64,000 bases of DNA from Edaphobacter modestus (GCF_004217555.1 NZ_SHKW01000001.1:2294001-2358000), one strand, 5' to 3'. Positions 1 through 10,717 are shown, numbered from the stretch's first letter. A program made the numbers and translations. Notes: generated by a model not told the origin, from the letters alone.

Positions 1-2209
1 GGAAGTTGCCGCGAAGGGAGGTCTTGCCATTGCGATAAGGATCCCAGGCAAACCCAACCGATGGACCAAAGTTGTTCCAATCGTCGTTGTATTCCTTGCC
101 AGGTACGAAGGTGAGCGGTCCATTGATCTGCGCGCCCAGAAGCACATTCTGGTTTGGAACAAGAAGCGGAAAGCCGCGGAAGCGAGGAGCCATGCGCGCG
201 TCGAGACGCAGGCCATAATCGAGAACGAGATTCGGCAGAATCTTCCACGAGTCCTGTATGTAGAAGTCATACTCGGGCCATCGGCTATCCATGATATTTA
301 TCGTTCCCGCCGGATCGAATGCCGTCGAAGCAGAGTTGGACACATACCCAGCGGTTACGCTCCCAACTCGCCCCAGCAGATCGTTGACGGCACTGGTCAA
401 GGTAGGCTGATCGAACGTCGTGTTAATGCCTGTGGTCGGAACGTTGTAGTTCGCTATATCGACAGGATTGTTAGTGGTGCTGAAGGAGACCTGTGGGGTC
501 ACATTCACCGATCCGATGGACCCGCGATTGTCGATCTCGCGGCCGTAACGGAAGTTGATGCCGCCCTTGAAGATGTGCGCACCCTTTACCCACGTGTAGT
601 TATCGACAAGCTGGTAGGTCGTCAGATAACGATTGTTCGAGATGTAGCTGTTACGTGGAAGATAAACTGAGTTATTGAAGTTATACGGTGTGGTTGCCGC
701 CCCCTCGCCAAGCGCGGGATTCACAAAGGCATAGCCAAAGCGATTCATGCCAACTACAACCTCGTTGGTGGTATTGGCCGTCGGATTCAGACGCCAGTTG
801 ATGGCAAGATTGCGAGGCTGACGAAAGGTATTGACCTGCGCAGGCGCACCGGGAAATGTCTGGAGACCTCCATTCAACGAATCGGCGTAGGTGTTCTGGT
901 GGCCCGAGTACCAGCGTCCAAAGATGGCATTTCGATCGGAAAAGATGTGGTCGATCTTTATGGTCTCGTCCACCTGCCTGTCATTCGCCGGAGCGACGAA
1001 GCTGTAACCCGCAGTGTTCAGACCATCGCCGACTGCGAAGTTATTCGGCAGTGGGGTGAGCCCGATGAAGCTCTGAACGCTTGGATCAAGACCCACATGG
1101 AAGGGGTCATTAGCAGCGATATTGTAGGTGCTGACAGGCACGATGGGATTGCCGTTAGCGTCAACCGATGCTCCTGCTGTTCCATAGGGCTGATTGCGGG
1201 CTCCCGCTGCATTCGCATAGCGGATATTTCCAGCGCGGGCGGCGGCTGTATAAACAATGCGATTGACGGATGTTCCCGTGTACGCGTGCAGCAGCTCGAT
1301 ATTGACGAAGAAGAAGGTCTTGTTTTTGAAGATCGGGCCGCCGAGCGATCCACCCGGCATGTTCTGCACAAACTGGGAGCGCGGCTGGCCTAAGGATTTG
1401 TTGACCGGCGAGTTCGCGCGAAGGAACGGCGACTGGTAAAACTCGAAAAGATTTCCATGGTACTGATTCGTTCCCGATTTCGTGACCATCAGCACCTGGC
1501 CGCCGGTATTGCGTCCGTACTCAGCCGTGAAGTTCGAGGTCAGCACGCGAAATTCGGAGAGCATGTCGGGGTTGAGGTGTGCTGGTGAGGAATTCCCTCC
1601 TCCAGAGCTGCTCTCATTGGCGTCGATGCCATCGAGTACATAATTCCATGCACGATCCCGCGACCCATTGACACTGACCTGCCCTCCAGACGCATAAGAA
1701 CCGCTGACAACGACGCCTGGAATAAACGTCGTAAGTGAGATCGGGTTGCGTCCACTCGTGCCAACAATGGGCAGCTGCGTGAGGGTTTCGTTATCGATCG
1801 TGCCGCCGAAGTTGCCGGAAGATTGTGTCTGTACGAGGTCATAGCCTCCGTTCACTTCCACCGTTTGATCCGTCCCGCCGATCTGCATCGCGATATTGAC
1901 GCTGGTTGGAAGACCGATAGAAAGAACGTTCCCGGTAGATACAAACTGCTTGAAACCAGCCAGCTCGGCGCGGACCGCATAGCTTCCGATCTGCAGGCTG
2001 TCAAATGCATAGGAGCCGGAGGAAGAGCTTTTTGTGACATAGCTGACGTGCGTTCCTTCGTTGGTCGCGGTAACACTAACCCCGGAGATAACGGCTCCTG
2101 TCGAATCCGTAACAATGCCCGCGATTCGGCTGGTTGTGCCCTGTGCGAGCGCGAACGACGGAACGAAAGCGACAGAGAGACAACAGAGCAAAAACCTCTT
2201 ATAAGACAT
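1..2209 (-). CDS. TonB-dependent receptor, Oar-like (3' end cut by window)
   Basis: The reverse strand is open from an ATG at 2209 to the window edge (about 736 codons), so the C-terminal barrel strands are missing. Residues 1-23 form a signal peptide (MSYKRFLLCCLSVAFVPSFA then LAQ). Residues about 25-100 are a carboxypeptidase-regulatory-like beta domain (IAGIVTDSTGAVISG ... GSYAFDSLQIGSY). A plug-like domain follows (TLTQLPIVGTSGRNP, then VNGSRDRAWNYVLDGIDANE), and then barrel segments rich in aromatic and Asn residues. This is the Oar/CarboxypepD_reg TonB-receptor architecture abundant in Acidobacteriota, expected in the outer membrane for import of large substrates; the substrate cannot be read from sequence. 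It diverges from an RpiR regulator and peptidase operon, which suggests peptide-type ligands (inference). The reading frame was followed by hand through the visible part without a stop. Confidence 0.9.
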   Translation of the reverse strand, partial: MSYKRFLLCCLSVAFVPSFALAQGTTSRIAGIVTDSTGAVISGVSVTATNEGTHVSYVTKSSSSGSYAFDSLQIGSYAVRAELAGFKQFVSTGNVLSIGLPTSVNIAMQIGGTDQTVEVNGGYDLVQTQSSGNFGGTIDNETLTQLPIVGTSGRNPISLTTFIPGVVVSGSYASGGQVSVNGSRDRAWNYVLDGIDANESSSGGGNSSPAHLNPDMLSEFRVLTSNFTAEYGRNTGGQVLMVTKSGTNQYHGNLFEFYQSPFLRANSPVNKSLGQPRSQFVQNMPGGSLGGPIFKNKTFFFVNIELLHAYTGTSVNRIVYTAAARAGNIRYANAAGARNQPYGTAGASVDANGNPIVPVSTYNIAANDPFHVGLDPSVQSFIGLTPLPNNFAVGDGLNTAGYSFVAPANDRQVDETIKIDHIFSDRNAIFGRWYSGHQNTYADSLNGGLQTFPGAPAQVNTFRQPRNLAINWRLNPTANTTNEVVVGMNRFGYAFVNPALGEGAATTPYNFNNSVYLPRNSYISNNRYLTTYQLVDNYTWVKGAHIFKGGINFRYGREIDNRGSIGSVNVTPQVSFSTTNNPVDIANYNVPTTGINTTFDQPTLTSAVNDLLGRVGSVTAGYVSNSASTAFDPAGTINIMDSRWPEYDFYIQDSWKILPNLVLDYGLRLDARMAPRFRGFPLLVPNQNVLLGAQINGPLTFVPGKEYNDDWNNFGPSVGFAWDPYRNGKTSLRGNF

Positions 2210-2312
2210 GGGCCTCCCACGGTTACAAAATTGAGTTGTATTTGGCTTCTTGCGGGACTAGTTCTCTAAAAACTGGAACTTCGCCGGATTCCCGGTCGCG
2301 AATTCGCAACAG

Positions 2313-2354
2313 GAAATGGAATTTTTATTTCATGCGGTACAAATGTTCCCGGAA
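2313..2354. promoter_or_regulatory. Inverted repeats in the receptor/RpiR intergenic region
   Basis: Two small dyads lie just downstream of the receptor -10: TTCC-C-GGAA at 2346-2354 and GAAAT-N9-ATTTC at 2313-2331. Both are placed where a repressor such as the adjacent RpiR-family protein could act. No sequence match to a known operator is claimed; short dyads also occur by chance. Confidence 0.3.
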
Positions 2355-2365
2355 ATTGTTGTAAC

Positions 2366-2393
2366 CTTATCCCCACTTTCACCTTTGTGTCAA
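2366..2393 (-). promoter_or_regulatory. Candidate sigma70-type promoter of the TonB receptor
   Basis: On the minus strand a perfect TTGACA (2393-2388) is followed after 16 nt by GATAAG (2371-2366; 4 of 6 matches to TATAAT). The start codon at 2209 lies about 150 nt downstream, leaving a long leader. The intergenic region 2210-2516 holds no other gene. Confidence 0.5.
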
Positions 2394-2516
2394 GACATCA
2401 ATTCATAGAGTGGCCTTGACTTACGCTAAGCACGTGCAGAAGGGTTTCTAGCACCCTTGCCCACTCGTTGACTTTTGGAATTACCCAGCTCTACTCCAAC
2501 AGGAATGACTTTTCCT

Positions 2517-3395
2517 ATGCCGACCAGAAAAGAACCGAAGAATCCGCCCGCTCCATCTGCGCCACCTCACCTCCTGGAACATTTGAGCGAGAAGCGCATG
2601 GAAGTCATCCGGCCGGTTTTAGAGAATCCGCGGGAATTCGTTCTACTGAACGTGAGAGACATGGCACATCGTCTTGCCACCGGACAGGCGACGATTATTC
2701 GCATCGTGCAGGCTCTGGGATTTAAAGGCTATAAGGATTTCCAGCACTATCTTCACGATCTATCGGTCACCAGCGCAACGATCCTGGACAGTATGCAGGC
2801 TGTCAGAAACGAGATGCAGCCGCCAAAATTCTTGAAGAGCGCGAGAAAACAACTTCTGCAGAACATGGCATACATTCAGGATCATCTCGATCTGCAGCAG
2901 GTTCTGAGTATCGCGACAAGAATCCATGAAGCAAAGCGGATCTTTCTGTTCGGAGGAGATATGGCCTCTTCGCTCGTCAGCTACATGGAATATCACCTGA
3001 CCATCGCCGGTTTGCCCGTGTTTGCAGCGGTAGCCCCGGGACGTACCACGCACCTCGCGCGTTCCAGTGGTGAGGGGGACATCGTTATTGCGATCAGCTT
3101 TCGCCGCGGCCTTCGCATGACGATCGAAGGTGCTGAGAAGGCAAAGAAGAACGGCGCCTATTGTGTCGGCATCACCGATTCTTCACTGTCTCCCTTAGCC
3201 CGTTTCTCCAACGAACTCGTGATCGTTCCCGTCCATAGCTTGTCGTTCGCTGCAAGTTATGTCGCACCCCTCACATTAATTGACTTGATCACTGCAGCCG
3301 TTGGCAGCCTACGACGCAAAGAGATTGTCGACCGTCTCAAAGAGGCAGACCAGGAACAGAAGCATGGTTACAGGTGGTATCAAACAGAGTCTTGA
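2517..3395 (+). CDS. RpiR/MurR-family transcriptional regulator (HTH + SIS)
   Basis: This is a DNA-binding regulator of the RpiR family, about 292 aa. Residues about 20-85 form the HTH_6 region (VRDMAHRLATGQATIIRIVQ, then LGFKGYKDFQHYL, the typical RpiR signature). Residues about 125-265 form an SIS phosphosugar-binding fold (RIFLFGGDMASSLVSYMEYH ... GDIVIAISFRRG). The family usually senses phosphosugars such as N-acetylmuramate-6-phosphate. The start is uncertain: ATG 2517 has AGGA 12 nt upstream, ATG 2505 and TTG 2475 are in frame upstream. The gene is 19 nt before the S9 peptidase, so it probably heads an operon 2517-8935 and may control both it and the divergent receptor. Because its neighbours are peptide enzymes, the effector may be a cell-wall-derived sugar or something else; that remains open. 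Confidence 0.88.
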   Translation: MPTRKEPKNPPAPSAPPHLLEHLSEKRMEVIRPVLENPREFVLLNVRDMAHRLATGQATIIRIVQALGFKGYKDFQHYLHDLSVTSATILDSMQAVRNEMQPPKFLKSARKQLLQNMAYIQDHLDLQQVLSIATRIHEAKRIFLFGGDMASSLVSYMEYHLTIAGLPVFAAVAPGRTTHLARSSGEGDIVIAISFRRGLRMTIEGAEKAKKNGAYCVGITDSSLSPLARFSNELVIVPVHSLSFAASYVAPLTLIDLITAAVGSLRRKEIVDRLKEADQEQKHGYRWYQTES

Positions 3396-3414
3396 TCTGC
3401 GAAAAGGAAGAACG

Positions 3415-5511
3415 ATGACGGTGCATAAGGTGTTGGTCACGATGACTCTCGTATCACCCGCAAGTCTGGTGGCACAAACCGGAAACTTTACGCTGGAACA
3501 GGCGCTCAGCGCTCCGTTCGCCTCTGATCTGACTGCAAGTCCGCGTCTCAATCGTTTTGCCTGGGCAGAAAACGAAAGAGGCAAGCGAAACCTCTGGATT
3601 GCAGAGCAAAACGCTGATGGCAGATATCAATCGAAGCAGCTCACTTCCTACAATCAGGACGATGGCCAAGAGATCTACCAGATCGCCTGGACCCCAAATG
3701 CAGAAAACCTTGTCTATGTTCGTGGAGGAGACTCCGAATTTCCCGGCAAATCGAATCCAAACCCCGCTCTCGAAACTGCAGGCGTATCGCAGGATATCTT
3801 GCTCATCGCCGCTGCCGGAGGAGAACCGCGCAAGTTGGGTGAAGGATACGATCCTGTCATCTCACCTGTAAGCGATCTGGTCGCCTATATCGATCGCGAC
3901 CAGATATGGTCTGTCGGGCTGACTACGGATGCAGCCAAAACTGCACCTTTGCTTCATACCCGCGGCGATATCTCCGAGTTGACTTGGGCTCCTGACGGCC
4001 ACGCACTGGCCTTCGTCAGCGATCGCGGCGATCATGCATTTGTTGGCGTCTACGATCTTCGCACGCAGACTCTCGTCTATCTCGATCCGTCTACGGCAAA
4101 GGATGACGCACCCACCTGGTCTCCGGATAGCCAGCAAGTAGCTTTTATACGCCAGCCCGGCGAACCTCAACCTTCACCGGCAAACCGGCGTACAGCATCT
4201 CCATGGTTGATCTGCATAGCCAATGCCACCACAGGTGCAGGCCATCCAGTGTGGAAAGCAAGCGAAGGTCGAGGAAGTGCATTCCGCGAATTGCACGGCA
4301 CGCAACTCTTTTGGAGCGAAGACAATCATCTGATCTTTCCATGGGAGGGAGACGGCTGGCTGCATCTCTACTCCATCTTGTCATCAGGTGGCAAAGCAGA
4401 ACTACTTACTCCCGGCAACTTCGAAGTAGAGGACGTTGGTTTTCAGGACCCCAAGAATCTTCTCTACGCATCGAACGAGCAGGATATTGACCGGCGCCAC
4501 ATTTGGTCTGTCTCCACGTCAGGAGGAAAGCCAAAACAGCTCACAAAAGGCAGTGGTATCGAGGTCTCTCCAATCGCCGCCGGGCACAACCTCGCCGTCC
4601 TGCGCTCCGACGAACACACTCCCCTTCGTCCTGCTCTTGTGGACCCGCAGGGAAACCTTCAGGATCTCGCTCCACAGCTTATTCCGGCCGACTATCCCGG
4701 AGCCAACTTCGTCAAACCGGAACAGGTGCTCTTTTCTGCTGCCGATGGACTTCAGATTCACGGACAACTGTTTCTTCCCTCAAACGCAAGGGACGGAAAG
4801 CGTCATCCGGCTTTGGTATTTTTTCACGGTGGCTCACGCAGGCAGATGCTGCTTGGCTTTCAGACCATGGGCTACTACTCAAACGCTTATGCGATGAATC
4901 AGTATCTGGCTAGCCGCGGTTACATCGTCCTCTCCGTGAATTATCGAAGTGGAATCGGATATGGTCTCGATTTTCGAGAGGCCCTCCACTACGGAAGAGA
5001 CGGAGCCAGCGAGTTCAATGACATCGTTGGCGCGGGCCGGTATCTGCGGAGCAGGCCCGACATCGACCCTGCACGTATCGGCGTGTGGGGTGGCAGCTAT
5101 GGCGGCTTTCTTACTGCCCTCGCACTTGCGCGCGCTTCCGACGTCTTCGCAGCAGGTGTCGATATGCACGGCGTTCATCAGTGGCAGATTCCTGCAAGCT
5201 GGCATTCGTCTCACGACCCTGAAGTGGACGCGCAGAGACTGAAGACTGCCTGGGAGTCGTCGCCAATGGCTTACATGTCTAGTTGGCATTCTCCTGTTCT
5301 GCTCATCCAGGGCGACGATGATCGTAACGTCCCCTTCTCGCAAACGGTCTCCCTCGCCAAAGCGCTGCAAAAGCAGCGGGTCGAATTCGAGCAGTTAGTG
5401 TTTCCCGATGAGATTCACGGCTTCTTGCTGCATCGTCACTGGTTGGAAGCGTACAAGGCAGAGGCCGAATTCTTCCAGCACCACCTGCTCTCAACCACTC
5501 AGTCAAAATAA
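3415..5511 (+). CDS. Secreted S9-family prolyl-oligopeptidase-like serine peptidase
   Basis: The protein of 698 aa has an export signal (residues 1-20, cleavage near SLVAQ), a beta-propeller of WD40/TolB-like repeats (about 30-430), and a C-terminal alpha/beta-hydrolase. The catalytic triad can be placed at Ser561 (GGSYGG), Asp636 (GDDDRNV) and His668 (DEIHGF), in the order and spacing of S9 peptidases. These enzymes cleave oligopeptides, often dipeptides from the N-terminus or after proline. ATG 3415 is chosen because GGAAG lies just upstream and a signal peptide follows directly; the frame is open farther upstream but overlaps the regulator. Stop to next start is 12 nt. Its likely role is periplasmic trimming of peptides taken in by the neighbouring receptor (inference). 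Confidence 0.92.
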   Translation: MTVHKVLVTMTLVSPASLVAQTGNFTLEQALSAPFASDLTASPRLNRFAWAENERGKRNLWIAEQNADGRYQSKQLTSYNQDDGQEIYQIAWTPNAENLVYVRGGDSEFPGKSNPNPALETAGVSQDILLIAAAGGEPRKLGEGYDPVISPVSDLVAYIDRDQIWSVGLTTDAAKTAPLLHTRGDISELTWAPDGHALAFVSDRGDHAFVGVYDLRTQTLVYLDPSTAKDDAPTWSPDSQQVAFIRQPGEPQPSPANRRTASPWLICIANATTGAGHPVWKASEGRGSAFRELHGTQLFWSEDNHLIFPWEGDGWLHLYSILSSGGKAELLTPGNFEVEDVGFQDPKNLLYASNEQDIDRRHIWSVSTSGGKPKQLTKGSGIEVSPIAAGHNLAVLRSDEHTPLRPALVDPQGNLQDLAPQLIPADYPGANFVKPEQVLFSAADGLQIHGQLFLPSNARDGKRHPALVFFHGGSRRQMLLGFQTMGYYSNAYAMNQYLASRGYIVLSVNYRSGIGYGLDFREALHYGRDGASEFNDIVGAGRYLRSRPDIDPARIGVWGGSYGGFLTALALARASDVFAAGVDMHGVHQWQIPASWHSSHDPEVDAQRLKTAWESSPMAYMSSWHSPVLLIQGDDDRNVPFSQTVSLAKALQKQRVEFEQLVFPDEIHGFLLHRHWLEAYKAEAEFFQHHLLSTTQSK

Positions 5512-5523
5512 GGAGTCGCAGCA

Positions 5524-7059
5524 TTGAGATCGACCCTGAGCTTCGTCTTTTTGGGATTCACTGCACTGTCTTTGCAAGCTACTGCGCAGAATCTCGACCT
5601 TATTATTCGTGGAGGCTCCTTGATCGATGGGTCAGGTTCACCTGCGATTAAAGCAGATATCGGCATTGCAGGGGATCGCATTGCCTTCATCGGTCCGAGT
5701 ACAGGAAAGAAAGCGAAACGAGTCATCGATGCGTCTGGCCTTGTAGTCAGCCCGGGCTTTATCGATCCACACACTCACACTGCCGGTGATCTCTCCGATC
5801 CCAACCGGAGCCGCAATGCTCCTTATCTCATGCAGGGTGTAACCACCGTTGCGACTGGGAATGATGGAGACAGCCCCACGGCAATCGGCGCTACTCTCGA
5901 AAAATGGAATCATCAAGGGATAGGTACCAACGCCGCGCTTTTTATTGGCCAGGGAACCATTCGACGCGAGGTCATGAACATGTCGGACGAAAAGCCGACG
6001 CCTCTTCAAATGGATCGTATGAAGGCCCTTGTCGCGAAAGCAATGCAGGAAGGAGCCCTCGGGATCTCGACAGGTCTTTACTATGCGCCCGGCAGCTACT
6101 CCAGTACGGAAGAAGTGATCCAGCTTGCGCAGATCGCCGGACAGTACGGCGGTATCTACGACACCCACATGCGCGACGAAAGCTCGTACTCCATCGGCCT
6201 TTTAGGCTCTGTCCGCGAGACGATTCGTATTGGACAGGAAGCGCACCTCCCGGTCATGATCTCGCACATTAAGGCTCTCGGTGCGGACGTCTGGGGAAAG
6301 AGCGCTGATGTGATTGCATTGATCGAAAGTGCCCGGAAGGATGGAGTGAACATCACCGCCAGCCAGTATCCCTACACTGCATCTGGCACCAGCGTGACAG
6401 CGGCGCTGGTACCCCGATGGGCGGAAGCCGGGGGTGCATTGCTCAAGAATCTGCGAGATCCGAGTCTGCACACTCGACTTGTCAGTGAGATGAACCGAAA
6501 CCTGGAACGTCGTGGAGGACCTGATTCACTCCTGATGACGTCTTCACGGGATCAAAGCATCGTCGGTAAGAATCTGGCCACGATCGCGCAGCAACGACAT
6601 GAATCACCGGTAGATGCCGCAATCGAGATCATTGAGGCAGGGGGTTCGGATGTCGCCTCCTTCAACATGAAAGAGGCCGACATCGAAGCGTTCATGCGCC
6701 AGCCCTGGTTGATGACCTGTTCCGATGGCTCCGAAGGGCATCCACGCAAATACGGCACATTTCCTCGCAAAATGCATGAGTACGTCAATACCAGACACGT
6801 CATCTCCCTTGAGTTTGCCGTTCGCTCCAGTACGTCGCTGCCCGCCAAAACTCTGGGCCTGAAAGACCGCGGGCTGTTGAAACCTGGCTATTTTGCAGAC
6901 GTTTTGGTCTTCGATCCGAAGACGTTCAAGGAACGCGCAACCTACGAGCATCCGGAAGTTCTGGCGACCGGCGTTCGCTATCTCTCGGTCAACGGTCAAC
7001 TCGCAATCGACAACGGCTCTCTGACAAAAACGTTGGCTGGCAGAACTCTCAAACATTAA
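5524..7059 (+). CDS. N-acyl-D-amino-acid deacylase (D-aminoacylase family), exported
   Basis: This is an amidohydrolase-superfamily enzyme of 511 aa with an N-terminal signal peptide (about 1-21, ATAQ). Family motifs are visible: the metal-binding PGFIDPHTHT near residue 80, ISHIKA with the metal-ligand His, QYPYTASGTSVTAAL, and SDGSEGHPRKYGTFPR, which is characteristic of D-aminoacylases. The reaction is removal of an acyl group from N-acyl-D-amino acids (or related N-acyl substrates). The start is TTG: a strong AAGGAG (5510-5515) sits 8 nt upstream and overlaps the preceding stop, and no ATG near the signal peptide fits. Translational coupling to the S9 peptidase is likely. Substrate specificity (D-Glu, D-Asp, others) cannot be deduced. 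Confidence 0.88.
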   Translation: MRSTLSFVFLGFTALSLQATAQNLDLIIRGGSLIDGSGSPAIKADIGIAGDRIAFIGPSTGKKAKRVIDASGLVVSPGFIDPHTHTAGDLSDPNRSRNAPYLMQGVTTVATGNDGDSPTAIGATLEKWNHQGIGTNAALFIGQGTIRREVMNMSDEKPTPLQMDRMKALVAKAMQEGALGISTGLYYAPGSYSSTEEVIQLAQIAGQYGGIYDTHMRDESSYSIGLLGSVRETIRIGQEAHLPVMISHIKALGADVWGKSADVIALIESARKDGVNITASQYPYTASGTSVTAALVPRWAEAGGALLKNLRDPSLHTRLVSEMNRNLERRGGPDSLLMTSSRDQSIVGKNLATIAQQRHESPVDAAIEIIEAGGSDVASFNMKEADIEAFMRQPWLMTCSDGSEGHPRKYGTFPRKMHEYVNTRHVISLEFAVRSSTSLPAKTLGLKDRGLLKPGYFADVLVFDPKTFKERATYEHPEVLATGVRYLSVNGQLAIDNGSLTKTLAGRTLKH

Positions 7060-7090
7060 GAGAACGGCGCGTAATCTCGAAAGGGCTTTC

Positions 7091-8935
7091 ATGCTTTTGC
7101 CTTCTCTTCGCATCATGCTCCTGTTTGCCGTTGCTCCGGCACTGGCAGGGCAGGCTCAAACTGTCACCGTCATCACTGGCGCTCGAGTCGTCGATGGTAC
7201 TGGAGCACCCGCTCGTGTCGAGACCGTCGTCATCCGTGACAACCGAATCGTCTCCGTCTCGGATCACGCTGAGATACCCGCGGACGCCCATGTCATCGAC
7301 GCTACAGGGCAGACTCTGCTTCCGGGTTTGTTTGACCTGCACACGCACCTGAACTCCTCCGCAACGAATGCTCCAGACGACTTCGGCAAAAGCCTCAAGA
7401 TGTATCTCCTGTGCGGCGTTACAAGCGTCAATGATTACAGCGTCTACGGCGAGATGCTTGCACCTCTGCGGTCATTGCAGAATACCGGCGTGCTGCCGGG
7501 ACCAAAAGTAAACTTTGCGATTCGCCTGGGTACGCCTCAGGGACATGGAACCGAATTCGGTTGGGGAGATTTTTTCACCCAGATGGTAAGCACTCCTGCA
7601 GAGGCTCACGCGGCCATGAAAAGAATCCTCCCCTATAAACCCGATGTCATCAAGGTCTTTACCGATGGATGGCGTTACGGTAGAGGCAACGATCTGACCT
7701 CGATGAATCTCGAAACGCTCTCTGCAATTGTTCACGATGCTCACAGCGCAGGACTAAAAGTTTTCACCCATACCGTCACGCTGGCGGGAGCTAAGATCGC
7801 AGCCAGAGCGGGCGTAGATGTCCTCGCGCACGGCGTGGGAGATGCCCCTGTCGACGACGAGCTCATTTCACTCCTCAAGACAAGTGGTACCGGTTACGTC
7901 TCTACATTAGCCACCTATGAACCTGCAGGAAACCGAACACCAGCGCCGCATCTCACTGCACTTCTTTCGCCAGGTGATCGTCAATACTTGTCGCGCGCCT
8001 CTGAACGACAGGAACCTCCATCGCCCGATTCGCCCGCGATGCGTCGATGGCATCTCCTGCAAGAGAATGTTCAGCGCCTTTCGCAGGCCGGCATTCCAAT
8101 CGGAGTAGGAACCGATGCCGGTGTTGCTGGAACGTATCACGGATGGTCTACCCTCCATGAAATGGAACTCCTTGTCGCCTCTGGTCTCACGCCTCTACAA
8201 GCGATCACCGCTGCCACAGGCACAAGTGCTCAGCTGGTCGGCGAAGGCGAGCGCGGAACCATAGAACCAGGCAAGATAGCCGATCTCCTTCTCGTGAAGG
8301 GCTTGCCTGACCGGAGCATTGGAGACATCGAAAACACCGAGGCGGTATTTCTCAGTGGCAAGCAATTAGATCTACGGTCACTCGAAGCTGCAATTCAGTC
8401 ACCTGAAATGACCCCATTACCGGCACATCCCATACCGGCTCTCATCGACGACGCCGAGCGCACGGATAGCCGCACAAATCTCGATACGATGCTGGTCAAT
8501 AGCACCGACACTGGCGTCGACCACTCTCAGATACTCTTTACCCGCAGCTTCGGTAAAGATGCTCACGATCTCTCTATCCTGGCCAGAATGAGTCCGAAGC
8601 CTTCCCCATTTGCCGATCTTGTCATCCCACTTACAAAAGGGGGAGTTGAATTGGCGGATATTTCAGCGTTCAAAGGAATCAGGTTCCAGGCTCGGGGCAG
8701 TGGCAGCTATAGAGTTCTTCTTGAGAGTTACGGAATGCGGCGTTCGACTTGGTACGCAGCTTCATTTACCGGCGATGCCAAATGGCGTACGGTACGAATC
8801 CCCTTTTCTGCGTTTCATTCGACCGACACTAAAACACAATTGCCGCTTCGTAGAATCACCGGGCTACACTTCGAGTTGGCAGCAGCTCAGGGTAATGACA
8901 AGTGGTTGAACCTGGATAACCTAAAGCTGTACTAA
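7091..8935 (+). CDS. Exported metal-dependent amidohydrolase with CIA30-like C-terminal domain
   Basis: The protein is 614 aa. A signal peptide (about 1-20, ALAGQAQ) leads into an amidohydrolase domain (about 24-430) with the HxH metal motif in GLFDLHTHLN, later His ligands (KVFTHTV, VLAHGVG) and the terminal Asp in GVGTDAGV. It resembles imidazolonepropionase/prolidase-type amidohydrolases that act on cyclic amides or X-Pro dipeptides. After about residue 460 comes a beta-sandwich-like segment (FADLVIPLTKGG ... WRTVRIPFSAF ... LNLDNLKLY) resembling the CIA30 fold, an uncommon appendage that may bind carbohydrate or protein. It is the last gene of the operon, 31 nt after the deacylase. Confidence 0.85.
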   Translation: MLLPSLRIMLLFAVAPALAGQAQTVTVITGARVVDGTGAPARVETVVIRDNRIVSVSDHAEIPADAHVIDATGQTLLPGLFDLHTHLNSSATNAPDDFGKSLKMYLLCGVTSVNDYSVYGEMLAPLRSLQNTGVLPGPKVNFAIRLGTPQGHGTEFGWGDFFTQMVSTPAEAHAAMKRILPYKPDVIKVFTDGWRYGRGNDLTSMNLETLSAIVHDAHSAGLKVFTHTVTLAGAKIAARAGVDVLAHGVGDAPVDDELISLLKTSGTGYVSTLATYEPAGNRTPAPHLTALLSPGDRQYLSRASERQEPPSPDSPAMRRWHLLQENVQRLSQAGIPIGVGTDAGVAGTYHGWSTLHEMELLVASGLTPLQAITAATGTSAQLVGEGERGTIEPGKIADLLLVKGLPDRSIGDIENTEAVFLSGKQLDLRSLEAAIQSPEMTPLPAHPIPALIDDAERTDSRTNLDTMLVNSTDTGVDHSQILFTRSFGKDAHDLSILARMSPKPSPFADLVIPLTKGGVELADISAFKGIRFQARGSGSYRVLLESYGMRRSTWYAASFTGDAKWRTVRIPFSAFHSTDTKTQLPLRRITGLHFELAAAQGNDKWLNLDNLKLY

Positions 8936-9001
8936 CTACCCTTATTGAGTGCGTGGGACCGTCCATATTAAACTCCAGCAAGGTGCCCCTCGATCGGATA
9001 G

Positions 9002-10327
<1,326 letters not shown>

Positions 10328-10717
10328 TCAGGCCGCAGAGAGCGCGCTGATCGTAACGTAATATCCTTCCGGATCTCGGAGCGAGAACTCCTTGGTTTGC
10401 GTGTTCGGATTCACGTGTGGCTCCTCTTCGAGCCGAGTGACGAGAGAGCGTGCCCTTTGCAGCGCCAGGTCGAAATCATCGACACGGAAGAACAACAGGA
10501 GCCCGTTGCCGGGTGTCCCATGATCGGGGCTCAGTAATGAGGGATGCTCGTGGGCGCCCCACTCGTGGAGGCAGAGCAAGACAGTTCCATCTGAATCGAG
10601 GATTTGCCCAAAGTAATCATGGACAGGAAGGGTACCCGGCTGACCGAACAGCGCCTGATACCATCTCAAGCTGGCCGGCACGTCGCCTACCCCCAGGATC
10701 GTCCACGTGCGCTTCAT
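10328..10717 (-). CDS. Glyoxalase/bleomycin-resistance (VOC) family protein
   Basis: The small 129-aa protein has the VOC beta-alpha-beta-beta-beta layout: TILGVGDVPASLRWYQALFG at the start, a variable middle, then SLRDPEGYYVTISAL at the end, where the Glu of DPEGY is the usual metal-ligand position. Members include glyoxalase I, dioxygenases and antibiotic-binding proteins; the substrate is not predictable here. It is transcribed with, or 54 nt after, another VOC gene upstream on the same strand. Confidence 0.85.
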   Translation of the reverse strand: MKRTWTILGVGDVPASLRWYQALFGQPGTLPVHDYFGQILDSDGTVLLCLHEWGAHEHPSLLSPDHGTPGNGLLLFFRVDDFDLALQRARSLVTRLEEEPHVNPNTQTKEFSLRDPEGYYVTISALSAA

